In this document: positions 11,047-21,542 of the stretch, piece by piece
Layout: the number at the start of each line of letters is the position of its first letter
Position numbering within the stretch: the first letter of the stretch is position 1
Source: Parietichytrium sp. I65-24A
Taxonomy: Eukaryota > Sar > Bigyra > Thraustochytrida > Thraustochytriidae
Assembly (NCBI GenBank): GCA_012862575.1
Contig: BLSF01000007.1
Location: forward strand, 620,001 to 684,000
Length of the DNA: 64,000 nucleotides
Direction of reading: 5' to 3'
Position numbers and translations under genes: made by a program
The notes under the pieces: model-generated
The model's input: the letters and a program-made list of their open reading frames with translations, nothing else
What the model was told of the DNA's origin: nothing
The model's database searches: none

Positions 11047-11892
11047 TTAATTAAAAAAATCATCACCTTGTTGTGCGCTTGGTTGAGAGGCATGTGATGC
11101 CCACTCTTGCTTCTGATATGGTTGATCCTCTTCGCCTTGATACTTGAACGATTCGTCCTCGTAAGCCAGTGGCTCTGGGATACAAAGGTTGTCAACCAGC
11201 TGACAACCTTTCTTACAACCAGATACAGCGGCCGTTTGGTTTGCCTTTCTGACCTGCCCAAGCGCAAATTTTTCGAATGGGCTCTGGGACGGTCCAGGCA
11301 GAGGCGCAACTGCAACTTGAGGCGTCTCCCGCGCTTGTAAAATGGACACCAATTCAGATGGGTCCATCGGATATGTATGTGGTGCCATGGAAGTGTAGAA
11401 AGGTTCTGAAGTTCGCGACTTGCACGACCTCTCGTCCGCGGAACATCGGCAAATGCAAGTTCGGGACCCAGCACAACAGCAATTTTCTGCCTCCATCTTG
11501 CTCCTTGAACGTTTAATGGTTCTGCGGTCTTGTTTCTCGTGGAACCCCTTTATCTGCCACCCGCGGGATCCGGTCTTGATGCTCGGCTGGTCTGCAAAAC
11601 AAGGCCAAACACGGCCTTGTCGAAGGTGAGACAATAGGTCCTCCTCCACAGGCTGTGGAAAAGGCTTGACTCGACTGCTGCCGAGCAACACCTTCTTCAC
11701 CGCATCGCGATACGCATTGTGAGGACATGCGGGGTGAATTCGCCGAGTTGCAAGCCACTCTTCGTAGCATTCCTTGCTCAGAATCCCCGCTGCATCAACG
11801 GCGCCGAGCTGATTCACAGTAACATAGGACATTAACACATCGCGAGTTGTTTTCTTGGCCTTGCTATATCGTTCCATATCCTCTGCAGTCAT
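11047..11892 (-). CDS. Hypothetical protein with Cys-rich cluster
   Basis: A 281-aa ORF with an ATG start at 11892, not matched to any family I know. The N-terminal 90 residues look folded (EECYEEWLATRRIHPACP, RDAVKKVLLGSSRVKPFPQP). The middle has a Cys cluster (CCCAGSRTCICRC...C, near residues 138-160) that could bind metal. The C-terminal 70 residues are polar and Gln/Glu-rich, ending QQGDDFFN. No signal peptide or membrane span. Frame length and composition support a gene, but nothing around it suggests a role. Confidence 0.6.
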   Translation of the reverse strand: MTAEDMERYSKAKKTTRDVLMSYVTVNQLGAVDAAGILSKECYEEWLATRRIHPACPHNAYRDAVKKVLLGSSRVKPFPQPVEEDLLSHLRQGRVWPCFADQPSIKTGSRGWQIKGFHEKQDRRTIKRSRSKMEAENCCCAGSRTCICRCSADERSCKSRTSEPFYTSMAPHTYPMDPSELVSILQARETPQVAVAPLPGPSQSPFEKFALGQVRKANQTAAVSGCKKGCQLVDNLCIPEPLAYEDESFKYQGEEDQPYQKQEWASHASQPSAQQGDDFFN

Positions 11893-13643
11893 CCTGTCTT
11901 CCCGTTAAATACACGAGGAGGTGCTGAATGGCGTGAAACTTCAACACAGTGCAGAGGTTTCGAATTTGCCGCTTGCGAATTAGAGTTGCCGGAAAATGCT
12001 TTCGCAGGCCCACTGTTCGGTCTGTTAAAAAGCTTGCTGCTGAATGTATTCAACTGAATTTACGAATTGCGAGCCGCAAGCAGTGTAGAGAGTGGCTGAA
12101 ATGCTGTAGTTTGGAAATTTGAAAGCACCAACGTGTCCGCTAGTTGAATGCCCAGGCCACAATCGCGAAGACACAATTCTGTGTTCGAAGCTTTGCACAG
12201 CGTGACGCTTCGATCCAATTTCGTTTCTGCGTCTATAGAGAGATTTCTTCTTCTCGACTCGAGAACTGCTTTCGAGTTTGCAAACAACAAGTGTTCGAAG
12301 TCCGGAGTACACCTTGCCAGGTCCAGTAAACCAAGCAAACGTGCTCAGGCCAATTGATGTGCTGAGCAAGGGGTGGCGCGCCCCTAGGCGGAAAGCTTCT
12401 CAGCACGCGTTCAATCTTGTGTCTGGTGACTGAGCCCGTGCCAGAACGGGCTCACCCACCGCGCACATTCGTTCCCGGTCAAGTGACCGCGCTCCAAGCC
12501 CACCTTAAAAATATGCACCACGTAGGTAGCATTGCGGTAATCTCTTATAGTCATATAACCAGCGATACTGGCTTCATTACCGAGAAGATCAAGTGCTTAT
12601 CTAAGTCAGAGCATACTAGCGCTAAGCCATTCGATACAAAATTAGGACCGAATCTGCTGAACTCGCACTTCGCGGAACATTTCAGTTGGTGGTGCTCACA
12701 GTAAGCATTGTATGACGCTCTACTAGTAAACCAATAAGAAGTAAGTTATGGTGAGTGCCAGAGAGAAGTCAATTGCGAACCTCTGTGAGTTGTGAAGGTG
12801 GTAGTGTATGTGCGCCGAACTTGCTTGACAATGAGGAAAACGAAAGCTAAAATATGCTAAAATGGTGGTGAAGTTCACCCACCCCACTACGGCAGGGCTT
12901 CTCCAATTCAATTCAAGTTGACATGCTGTACTGAGTAACTTGAAATACGAACCGAATGGTAAGATTTTTGAACTGAAATCAGTGTCCCAGTTGTCACGAT
13001 CGATCTGACTTCAGGTGGTTCGGCATGTTTGTTGCATGTGTGGACCAGGTTGTGACTTTGCCGCTTCTTTGTCGAATTTTCGAAAAAAAAATTCTCGAGT
13101 TTCGGTGTATTTGGTGGAAGATGCGCTAGTATAAAATTTGCAAAGACCTTCGAGTTAATTATTCTAGTTTGATCGATTTGGCTGAACAGGTCGGAAAACT
13201 GTTCGTTGAACAACCATAAACTGAGAAAGTGAAGGCACACAAGTGCTAGCACGGGTACTCGAGTGTCATTGAATCATCTTTCTTCTATTCGTGCATTCAC
13301 GAGCTGAATGGCCATGCTCTACTAGCTAGCCATTGCTTGGATATTGCTGGCGCTGACTGTGGGGAACTGTACTCGAGTACTCAAGCACTGGTACTCGGCG
13401 CCAAGAGGCCAACTGAACGAAGATCTGACTGTTCCGACGGCCTGCTTCTAACCTAGGAGCTAAATGGGTAGTAGCAGTAGAAGATTTAGCAGTATAGTAT
13501 TGTCTGTCATAAGTTTTCGAGTAACATCCGTCTCGAGTACCTGTGAATACCTGTGAGGTGCTCAGTAAGTTGGAAGTCCTTTGACTCCGCGTATCTCTGA
13601 GGTGTTTACCGTTCAGAGCCCAGGCAGACGGTGCCTTTCCAAA
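11893..13643. other. Intergenic, no gene seen
   Basis: Between the orphan gene (minus) and WASH1 (plus), so it should contain both promoters. It includes a strong hairpin at 12431-12454 and GTACTCGAGTAC palindromes at 13251-13390. The ORFs present (12417-12704, 12908-13252) start without ATG or look random. Confidence 0.5.
12431..12454. repeat. Perfect 9-bp inverted repeat (hairpin)
   Basis: TGAGCCCGT and ACGGGCTCA form a perfect 9-bp stem with a 6-nt loop (GCCAGA). It lies about 540 bp upstream of the orphan gene start and 1.2 kb upstream of WASH1. Function unknown. Confidence 0.7.
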
Positions 13644-15311
13644 ATGGTCACCTTACTCAGTCACGAATACGACGCGGAGGAAACAACAGCGGCTATTGTG
13701 GACGCTCTTGAGAACCTCGGAAACTTTGTGAGCCATTTTTTCGACGGCTTGGAGCAAAGCGTCGAGGAAGGGCTGTCCACCGTGCGCTCGCTAGAGCACA
13801 GGATTGCACAAGCTGAGTTGAAGGTAAAGACGCTCGGAGAATGGGCTCGCTCTGGACAGGCGGTGACCATCATATCTATGCCAAAGCATCCATCCGAGCA
13901 AACTTTGTGCCTCCGCCCGAGCTCTGAGAGATTGCTCGCCGCGGAAGAGTCTTGTAATCACGCCTCCATGTCTTCAGAGCTCGAATCCGCGCCAGTGCCT
14001 GCGGGGAGCACAATGCTTGACAATGGGGCGCTCTTGGAGTACACTTCCCAAGTCCGTGTCGTGCGAGAAGCTTTAGTGGGGAACTTTATGGGGGCTGAAT
14101 TGCCTGACTTTGATACGTTGTGGCCAACGAATCTCCGTACCATATCTGAGTCCAACTACTTTGACACAACTCGACCACTAAGCACAGGCGAAGTGTGTGA
14201 TTATGCGTTTGGAAATCAGAATTCTGTAAGCAATGCCTCGCACACGGATGATGTGCACGAACACAATAACTCGGGTCATCAGCATGTCATACTCGCACTG
14301 TCAAGCACATCAGTTCTTCCCGAGCATCAAGAATACGACCTTTCCTATCGCCCGAGGATGAGAGATATGTCTAAAGTGCTCCTCCCTGCAAGTCTGAACC
14401 TCCCTGATATTGCAGATATATCCTATACCTTTGGGCGCGAACCAAAACCATCTATCGCCCCTAGCACGCGTCAGATGGAGCCAGCTGCTGGTCCCCCAAA
14501 ACTTCCAGCGGCGTCGATGCATCGTGATCACGAGGCTTTCATAACATCAACACAAGAGCGGCAACCAGGGCCTGTAAGGAACGAGACTCTTGCGGCCCAC
14601 TTCACACATAGTAGCCAAAGCCCGAGCGAAAGCGAAAAACACTTTTTTTCTGCAACCGAGATGAGCTTGACGCCCAATGAAGCTTCAGGGAGCATCCTTG
14701 GTGCTAGTAATCGAGTTGGTGCGCCCCAAGCGAGCGCTTGCGATAAAGGCTCTCGACACCAGGAGAACTCTGTTTCCGAAAGTGGCAAGGATGAGAATGA
14801 GCCCGAGCCGGGTGTAGATACTATTCAGCCAAAGCATGACATCAGAAGGAATCTGACAGTGGAACCTATGGGGACCAAGCACGATAGGCATGATCTTTTG
14901 GCTGCGATACGGGGCGAGGACAACTTGAGCAAACTGAAAAAGTGTTCAATTGGTGCGGCCTTGCAATCAAGCAGTGATGCGCAAGTACAAGAGGAGACAG
15001 CCGCAAAGGACGGGGCTCCAATGTCGTTTGCTGATGAAATGCGTTTGAAGCTCGCCCGCCGTCAGAAGATTCTAAGTGGGCAGAAAGATAGAGAGGAGCA
15101 GGCGGCCGAGAAAGCACGTAATGTTGGCTTGAACGGTGCACTAAAGGTCGTTCAGGCTGCAGGTACAATGAAAGCAAGGGCAGCTTCGCGAGCAAGAGGT
15201 GCTGGTCTTTTTAACTTGGACAACATCTCCAGCCTTGATGCCATTTTGCAGAGCAAAGATAGCATGGCTGGCAGTGATGACGAGGTTTCATCTTCGTCTT
15301 GGGATGACTGA
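13644..15311 (+). CDS. WASH1: WASH complex subunit 1 (Arp2/3 activator)
   Basis: A 555-aa protein, read from the ATG at 13644 (the frame is open to 13581 but only from a TTG). WASH activates Arp2/3-driven actin branching on endosomes. Residues 10-75 match the WASH N-terminal homology domain: a helical stretch with ALENLGNFVSHFF, then HRIAQAELKVKTL and VTIISMPKHPS. A central LPDIADISY...SIAPS motif is typical of WASH. The C-terminal VCA-like end has a WH2-type segment HDLLAAIRG near 416, a connector MSFADEMRLKLARRQKILSG from 460 and a terminal acidic DDEVSSSSWDD with the conserved Trp. The usual polyproline stretch between the central and VCA parts is absent. The order of motifs makes this identification firm even though overall similarity is low. 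Confidence 0.85.
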   Translation: MVTLLSHEYDAEETTAAIVDALENLGNFVSHFFDGLEQSVEEGLSTVRSLEHRIAQAELKVKTLGEWARSGQAVTIISMPKHPSEQTLCLRPSSERLLAAEESCNHASMSSELESAPVPAGSTMLDNGALLEYTSQVRVVREALVGNFMGAELPDFDTLWPTNLRTISESNYFDTTRPLSTGEVCDYAFGNQNSVSNASHTDDVHEHNNSGHQHVILALSSTSVLPEHQEYDLSYRPRMRDMSKVLLPASLNLPDIADISYTFGREPKPSIAPSTRQMEPAAGPPKLPAASMHRDHEAFITSTQERQPGPVRNETLAAHFTHSSQSPSESEKHFFSATEMSLTPNEASGSILGASNRVGAPQASACDKGSRHQENSVSESGKDENEPEPGVDTIQPKHDIRRNLTVEPMGTKHDRHDLLAAIRGEDNLSKLKKCSIGAALQSSSDAQVQEETAAKDGAPMSFADEMRLKLARRQKILSGQKDREEQAAEKARNVGLNGALKVVQAAGTMKARAASRARGAGLFNLDNISSLDAILQSKDSMAGSDDEVSSSSWDD

Positions 15312-16409
15312 CTATTGAGTTCAAACGCATAAAAGGTATCATCAAACACAACGCATAGTTCGGCATCGCGCCGGCCTCAATGGGCAAAAAGTTAGTCAGT
15401 TTTAAAATGAATCGAAACATGATAGTCCCGGAAGACTTGGTCGACGTCGCAAATCTTCCTTTTGTTTCGAAGAGGAGACTCGGGCATGACTGACTGTTAT
15501 TTTCTCAAACTCTATAGATAGTACTCAGTAGAGTCCTATGGAGATCCGAAAATCGTCACAGAGCTAGTAGAGGAGTTGAGTAGCTACTAGTAGTTCGTTT
15601 GACATGTGAGATCTACTTTGAGGACAGGAGGACTGTGATACGCAGCCTGTTAAGAGCACAGAATTCACAGCCAGTTCACAAAACGTTGCGCATGAGCTCC
15701 ACTTTTCGCTGCGAGCACCAACAACAGTCACTAACTTATTGGATGTGTGTGTTTTCGATACTATCGGAGCCAGCGATGATTACTGGCATTGTAGCAATAA
15801 TTGTAATCGTAAAATACTTATTCTTGCAGTAATTCCAGGCAGCATAGCCTGACTGTTAGAGCAAGCGATACCTCGTTTGAGTGTGTGCAACGTGATTGTT
15901 CCTGCTATTGATGGAGTAAATCGTAGAATCAGTCCCTAGTGTTTCAATAGTCTGCTTCAGTATGGTGACAGAGTAGGGTTACCTACCACGTTCAGACTAC
16001 CAGCACAAGACTCTAATAAAAATCTCTCTAAAAGCTCTCACAGAGAGCACTCGAGTAGCGGGGGAAAACAGGGAAAACTGCATTCTTCTGAGCAGCTTTG
16101 TGACGTCACAAATCGACCAGCGCAGCTAGCGCAGCGCAACCAATCGAGCACCGACACTGGGACGTGAAGCTCGCTTCTAGGAGGGCACTTCGCGCAGAAC
16201 CAAGAGAGCGAAGGTGGTCTCAGTGACTCTTTTCCCGTCTGTGAAGCTTTCCAGCGCACACCTGTACTCACTCGACTCACCGACGCTCATCGTTCTCTTG
16301 TGGAGCAAGACTTCTTCGTGCCGAGAAAGAGTCGAAGACGAAGCTAAAAAGGGGAAGAGGAGCGCTCATCTGACATTCGGACAGAGGCCTGCTGACCACC
16401 CAACAAGGT
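15312..16409. other. Intergenic, no gene seen
   Basis: 3' flank of WASH1 and leader region of the phosphatase gene. Contains GTACTCAGTA at 15521. No convincing ORF; the 15599-15832 frame has no ATG until its middle and looks random. Confidence 0.5.
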
Positions 16410-17321
16410 ATGAGCATGAAGGTGTCTTTTGGGAAGGCAACCTTGCCAAACAAAAAGAAGACAAGTGCGGGCACTCTCGCGCAGAATGAGGACAGGGTCG
16501 TACTCGACCCGTTTCACAATGTGTTTGGTGTATTTGACGGCCACGGGGGAGCAATGTGCGTCAAGTATCTAGAGCAGCATGCGACTGAGGTTGTCGTTGA
16601 TTCCCTCATGTCGCGGAATTTAATTGTACCCCCAGCAGAAACAGACGGGGAAGAAGTCATTGCCGCTGAGAAGGGTCTCAAAGACAAGGACGACGTCTTC
16701 AAGCTCACCGCGAGCGCATTTTTGGAGGCATTCTCCGCGCTAGAGGCTGGGTTTAAAGTTGTTTTTGAGGAGACGGGGAGCACGAGCGGCGCATGTGGTT
16801 TGATGGCAGTCATTCTAGACCAGACCTGTTTTGTCGCGCATTGCGGGGACTGTCGCCTTGTTTACAAACCATTGGAAACAAAGCGGCGGCTATTCTCCAA
16901 GAAGCGCTCATCAGTCATCCAGGTAACGACAGACCATCGCGTCAGCGACAATGGTGACGAGCGCGACAGAGTGGAGGAGGAGGGTGGCATAATTCACAAC
17001 GGGAGGATCGCCACTCTTAGCCCGTCTCGCACTTTTGGAGATTGGGACATCAAGGAAGGTCTGGGAGAAGACATTGTGACAGCCCTGCCAGACGTAAATG
17101 CTTTTCAGTTGGGAGAAGGCCCGATGCTCATCATCGTCGCGACTGACGGAGTGTGGGATGCACTGCCAAATAAAAAAGTTTTCGAAATTGTGGAAAAAAC
17201 GCTAAAATCAAATCCTGGTAACCTGGATCTCGCAGCGCTCAATCTCGTGGAGATTGCGTCGCGATCTACCAGGGACGACGTATCTGCACTCATTATCACC
17301 ACGGAGCTTGGGGAGCAATGA
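16410..17321 (+). CDS. PP2C-type (PPM) Ser/Thr protein phosphatase
   Basis: A 303-aa metal-dependent phosphatase, a nearly minimal catalytic domain. Metal-binding and catalytic signatures are in the expected order: NED at 26-28, VFDGHGG with Asp43-Gly44, GACGLMAVILD near 127, HCGDCRLVY near 144, SRTFGDWDIKEG from 206, VATDGVWDAL with Asp246, and TRDDVSALI with Asp289/290. It removes phosphate from Ser/Thr residues; the substrate cannot be told. No targeting signal, transmembrane span or regulatory extension. The first ATG is used, although AAG|GTATGA at the start could be a splice donor and a short upstream exon cannot be excluded. Its 3' end faces TSR3 (minus) with only 75 bp between. Confidence 0.92.
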   Translation: MSMKVSFGKATLPNKKKTSAGTLAQNEDRVVLDPFHNVFGVFDGHGGAMCVKYLEQHATEVVVDSLMSRNLIVPPAETDGEEVIAAEKGLKDKDDVFKLTASAFLEAFSALEAGFKVVFEETGSTSGACGLMAVILDQTCFVAHCGDCRLVYKPLETKRRLFSKKRSSVIQVTTDHRVSDNGDERDRVEEEGGIIHNGRIATLSPSRTFGDWDIKEGLGEDIVTALPDVNAFQLGEGPMLIIVATDGVWDALPNKKVFEIVEKTLKSNPGNLDLAALNLVEIASRSTRDDVSALIITTELGEQ

Positions 17322-17396
17322 GAAATTTGCACGCATACCACATGCCGTTCAGAACTTCGCGACTTGAATTACGCCTCCGTATTGTCTTCGCTTCGC

Positions 17397-18677
17397 TCAC
17401 TGCTGCTCTGCATCGTCGTGCTTGGTTCTGTCCTCGTATTGCCCCCCTTCCCGCTTCGCCTGTTCCTCTTGTGCCATCTTCGCAGCTACCCAATCATGTG
17501 CAGGAGGGTCAGAGTAGCCATCCACAAGTGGCTGTCCAATGTATCCAGTATCTTCTACGCAGATCGTGTTGGACAGACTTTTGGTCTGATACTCTCCTTC
17601 TTCCTCGCTGTCTTCGCCAGTATTGAACCGAGAGTCTAGTCCAAATTTTGCAATCTGTGCATCGAATGCCATCAAGAGCTGGCGGTTCAGCCTGTCTGTT
17701 TGGGTAACTTGTTCTTCGTTTATTAATTGTTTCCCTTGTTCACCCTCCGTCTCGGCATCCACTTCACCGCCATCCTCATCAACAGTGGCATTGAGTGTGG
17801 GTGAAATTCTGTTTCGAATTGTGTCCACGATACCCTCGGTGCTAGTGGAGGGACTCGGAGAAGCCTCGAGGTCACTGTCTTTCGCTACTCCGTCAGCTGA
17901 ATTGCTTTCTTCACAATCATTTTCCTCACCTTCATCATTGTCATCTTCCTCAGAGTCGTCCTCGTCCTCAGAGCTAGTCGGCGGGAGGTCAAGGCCACGG
18001 TGCTTGTTGCTCTCCGCAATTTCCGCTTCACGCTCCAAAAACTCGGCTTGTACAGCTACGACACCTGCACTGTCCTCACACTGTGAATAGCCGTCAAGCA
18101 ATTCTTGATTGAGGCGGATAAACTCTTCGCCCCAGCCAAAATCTTGCAGCACCTCGTGGGCTTCAGTGACGAAGCCCGTAATATAAAGCGTTGCTGATAA
18201 AGCCTCCGCGCATGAGAGCTTGCCCACCCGGCCATAATTTACAGGATTGGCAGCCACCAAGAAAGGCAACAAGCGATGCTGACCGCTCTTTTTTAGCTTG
18301 GCAAAGGGAACCTCCTCCAATCTCGCCCAGCTACAGTCAATCACCGAAGTGCCGTGTGCTTGTACAATTTCTCTGTCGGCAGGCGAGACCGATTGTTCTC
18401 CATGAGGAGAAAGAACGATGCCGTGGAAGGACTCTCCTACTTGAAGGGTTCTCAAATAGCCGAGTCGAGAAAGCTTCCTGCCGGTGCATCGCTTCGAGTC
18501 GCACTGCTCAAAGTCCCACATTGCAAGAGAGACTGGGAATGCCCTCTCCCGCCTCGAATCGCGCTCTTTTTGTCGCGATTTCCATGAGCTTCCTCCGGAC
18601 TTTCCTCCTCCTCTTTTGCCCTTGCTCGCCTTGTGGTCCGCGCGGCTCTTTTCCGCTTTTCGCCCCCCCTTGTGCAT
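17397..18677 (-). CDS. TSR3: 18S rRNA aminocarboxypropyltransferase Tsr3
   Basis: A 426-aa enzyme that transfers the 3-amino-3-carboxypropyl group of SAM to the hypermodified pseudouridine of 18S rRNA in late cytoplasmic 40S maturation. The core, residues 48-225, matches Tsr3 closely: LAMWDFEQCDSKRCTGRKL, LVLSP-like IVLSPHGEQSVSPAD, IDCSWARLEEVPF, LLPFLVAANPVNYGR and LSCAEALSATLYITGF. A basic Gly/Lys-rich N-terminus (1-45) could bind RNA. The C-terminal 200 residues are acidic and low-complexity, as in other Tsr3 proteins. The first ATG of the frame is used; no intron. Its end converges with the phosphatase gene. Confidence 0.95.
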   Translation of the reverse strand: MHKGGRKAEKSRADHKASKGKRGGGKSGGSSWKSRQKERDSRRERAFPVSLAMWDFEQCDSKRCTGRKLSRLGYLRTLQVGESFHGIVLSPHGEQSVSPADREIVQAHGTSVIDCSWARLEEVPFAKLKKSGQHRLLPFLVAANPVNYGRVGKLSCAEALSATLYITGFVTEAHEVLQDFGWGEEFIRLNQELLDGYSQCEDSAGVVAVQAEFLEREAEIAESNKHRGLDLPPTSSEDEDDSEEDDNDEGEENDCEESNSADGVAKDSDLEASPSPSTSTEGIVDTIRNRISPTLNATVDEDGGEVDAETEGEQGKQLINEEQVTQTDRLNRQLLMAFDAQIAKFGLDSRFNTGEDSEEEGEYQTKSLSNTICVEDTGYIGQPLVDGYSDPPAHDWVAAKMAQEEQAKREGGQYEDRTKHDDAEQQ

Positions 18678-19249
18678 TGTGGCGTGGCCTAGAGACTAGA
18701 TTTCGCCTTCTCCCAGAACCTCGAATTGTGGTGCCTTGGCCGCGAGCAAAACCACCCCAACCGACCTCCCCCGTTCCTCCTCTTCTTTTTCGCGCACCCC
18801 AGCGCTCCCCAGCCAAGCCTTGTCTGTGTTGGTTGGCCAAGGACCCTACTGAAACTCACTAGTATTCCGGCCCCATGCATCCCCACCCGTTCGAAAATGT
18901 TCGAAAGAGCCAAAGTCGATGAAATAGACACGACACCTCACATAGGCCAGAACTCTCCAAATTGGAAAATGGATGCCGTCTGTTGGCGCAGTACTCAGTA
19001 CTGTTGCAGCCGCTCCAAGGTTGTGCACATCGTCCATGCAATTGAAACAGGCTGCCCATCGCCAAACGGAATTTTCCAACGATTTAAGTGAAGCCACGAA
19101 GTGCAGCGTAGACAAACCCTATCGGAAGGTGGGGTGCCAACGATCCAAAACGGAGGTTTCGCGGAACGGGTTTTCTGAGCAAGCAAAGGAAAAAGGGAAC
19201 GATTATTTTTGAAAAAGGATGCTATATTTGTGCCTGCCGTGCCTGACTT
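18678..19249. other. Spacer upstream of TSR3
   Basis: Promoter side of TSR3 and 3' flank of the stomatin-like gene. Contains a perfect AGTACTCAGTACT at 18990-19002. No gene seen. Confidence 0.5.
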
Positions 19250-20359
19250 TCATAGGCGATCAGGAAGGTCGCGCACGGACTGGATCGGAGACTGTCCAGC
19301 ACCGCTTTCGGACGACGACTGTCCCGTGGCCGACTGGCCTTCAGGTTTGACAGAGCCTGGAAGGATATTGGGGTTTTTCGACAAGGATGTAAACACTGTC
19401 ATTGCCTGAGCGACCATTGCAGCAGGGTCGCTCGCATTCGCAGGAAGAATGACACTGTTCGAGTTCTTTGCGAGCTTTGCAAATGCTTCGACGTACTGCT
19501 CCGCGATTCTAAGCGCGGATGCATCACGACCTCCAGGTGATCCCATCGCCGCGGAAATGGTCTCGATTCCCTTTGCGGTGGCCTCAGCTTGCAATCGAAT
19601 TTTTTGCGCCTCGGCCTCTGCACGCATGATCACGGCTTGCTTTGCTCCCTCCGCCTCGTTCACTTGTGCTTGCCGATCTCCTTCAGACTGAAGAATCTCG
19701 GCCCTCTTACGGCGCTCGGCTTCCGCTTGCATATCCATGGACTGCCGTACACTAGGCGGAGGAGTAATATCACGGATTTCGTATCGAAGACAGCGCACGC
19801 CCCACGAAAGCGCGGCATCGTTGATAGCGTCAACTATGTTTTTGTTCAAGTTCTCCCTCTCCTCGAATGTCTTGTCCAGCGTAATTTTTCCAAGCTCAGA
19901 TCGCATAGTTGTCTGAGCGAGCTGCACAACGGCGAAAATAGCGTCCTCTACACCGTATGAGGCGTCATATGGCGAAACAATGCGGAGATACAACACTCCG
20001 TCGATGCTAATAGTTACATTGTCTTTGGTGATTGCTTGTTGGTTTGGAATTGGGAACGCCTCTTCCTTCAGCGAGTGCACGTAGGCGATACGGTCAACAA
20101 CGGGGATCAAAAAGTGCAAACCAGGGTCCAAAATCTTCTGAAATTTGCCAAACCTCTCAATTACCCAAGCGCTCTGCTGCGGAACAATTCGGATTCCAAA
20201 ATTTATTGGCAGCTGCTTTTTCGAGGAGGGAACTCCATAAGGGGCGCTCGGCTGACCGCTCGCCCCAAAGGGTAATCCTCGCGCATTGAAAAATGTCCGG
20301 CGCTGAGCACGCCCCAACGCGCTGACCAAAGATTGCTGCGACACCCGCTTAGCGAGCAT
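19250..20359 (-). CDS. STOML2: Mitochondrial stomatin-like protein 2 (SPFH family)
   Basis: A 369-aa SPFH/band-7 protein. STOML2 organises cardiolipin-rich inner-membrane domains and supports respiratory-chain and protease assembly. The N-terminal 45 residues are rich in Arg, Ser and Ala and lack acids ([20 protein letters not shown]), a plausible mitochondrial presequence. The SPFH domain follows ([56 protein letters not shown]). Then come the Ala/Glu-rich coiled coil ([20 protein letters not shown]) and a conserved C-terminal [19 protein letters not shown]. No membrane-spanning hairpin is present, typical of STOML2 rather than of classic stomatins. No intron. Confidence 0.95.
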   Translation of the reverse strand: MLAKRVSQQSLVSALGRAQRRTFFNARGLPFGASGQPSAPYGVPSSKKQLPINFGIRIVPQQSAWVIERFGKFQKILDPGLHFLIPVVDRIAYVHSLKEEAFPIPNQQAITKDNVTISIDGVLYLRIVSPYDASYGVEDAIFAVVQLAQTTMRSELGKITLDKTFEERENLNKNIVDAINDAALSWGVRCLRYEIRDITPPPSVRQSMDMQAEAERRKRAEILQSEGDRQAQVNEAEGAKQAVIMRAEAEAQKIRLQAEATAKGIETISAAMGSPGGRDASALRIAEQYVEAFAKLAKNSNSVILPANASDPAAMVAQAMTVFTSLSKNPNILPGSVKPEGQSATGQSSSESGAGQSPIQSVRDLPDRL

Positions 20360-21542
20360 TCTTTACTGTGAAGCGAACTATCTCCCACCTCGAAAGATTT
20401 CTGATTGTCTGCAATGGCCTCTGCTTGTTTGTGCTTGGAGATTGCTACTGAGCACCCTTGCTTTCGACTCCCCAAAGGCACAGTTTGAGCCTCGTCATCC
20501 GTGTTCGAAGATAGCGAGATAGCGAGAGAGACTCGGGCCACCACGTTTCACCATACATACACCTTTCTCCAAATTCTAGAATTCAGAACAGAAAACAGAA
20601 AGGAACAAAAGAGAATAGTTCAGAGAACTAGAATAGTAAATCGTTCCGCAATAAGATCCGTTCTGACACAGGCCTCTGAGCCTGACCAGAGGCCCACCGC
20701 GCGCAAGGTGCAAGCGAAAGTTGAACTTTAGAAATACCTTTTACAAAGTCGATGACAGCGGAGGGCGACACAGGGAATTTGACAATCGCATGAAAAGCCG
20801 TCGACTCATTGTCGTCACCAGGTTCAAAAACTTCTTCTTTGAACAGATGGGGGGCTTCTATCTGTCAAGGCCTGTGTACTCGAAACTACTCCCGGTGACA
20901 AATTGTCTCTGAAGCTTCCAGGCCTACTGCGTTGAAAGGTCAAAGTCCTCTCTTTCCTTTCTCGGGTCTTACGCATGAGGAGCCAGAGTCGTGAGAGCTT
21001 TCTTGTACTCCTTCATAGTCTATAATTTAAATGAGCAAAGAATGAACATGAAGTATTTGAGGAATTGCCATTTCCTTAGGCGAGAATATGCGAAAATCCG
21101 GTTGTTGCCGCGGAGTTACGACAGCAACAGGATGTGTGTAATACTGTGAGTGCGTGGTCTCTGTTCGCGCCTGCTCTCGAAACTTGGACGCAGCAACGCG
21201 CGTGTGACCCGTCCCGTAAGCAGCCCTTCCGCACCACGAGCGCGCCAGGAGTGTCAAACGATCTTGAAGACGTCGAAGGGAGGGAGGAAGAAGGGAAGGA
21301 AGGACGGGAAGTCGAAACAGCCACTGGAAGAGAAATTGCAAACGCGGCCTGTGCATTGTCGATTCTCTTGAAGACGCTGCTCGCGTTTATCCGGAGAAAA
21401 AGGCCCTCGAACACCATTGCCACCTTTGCGAGTGCGAGAGCACAGAGAACGAGAGAGCTTTGGAAAACAAGGTACACTGCATATTTGAGAGACACAGAGC
21501 TCGCTTGCGCTCTGGCGAGGAGTTGCTCTCGATTTGCTCAAG
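20360..21542. other. Divergent intergenic region
   Basis: Shared upstream region of STOML2 (minus) and the SHIPPO protein gene (plus). The 500 bp before 21543 are free of stops in one frame (21134-21571) but lack an ATG and do not look like protein. No promoter element could be assigned. Confidence 0.5.

Noticed and set aside
18191-18862. 223-codon plus-strand frame opposite TSR3
   Set aside because: Opposite strand encodes conserved Tsr3; this frame is Pro/Arg-rich with no motif.
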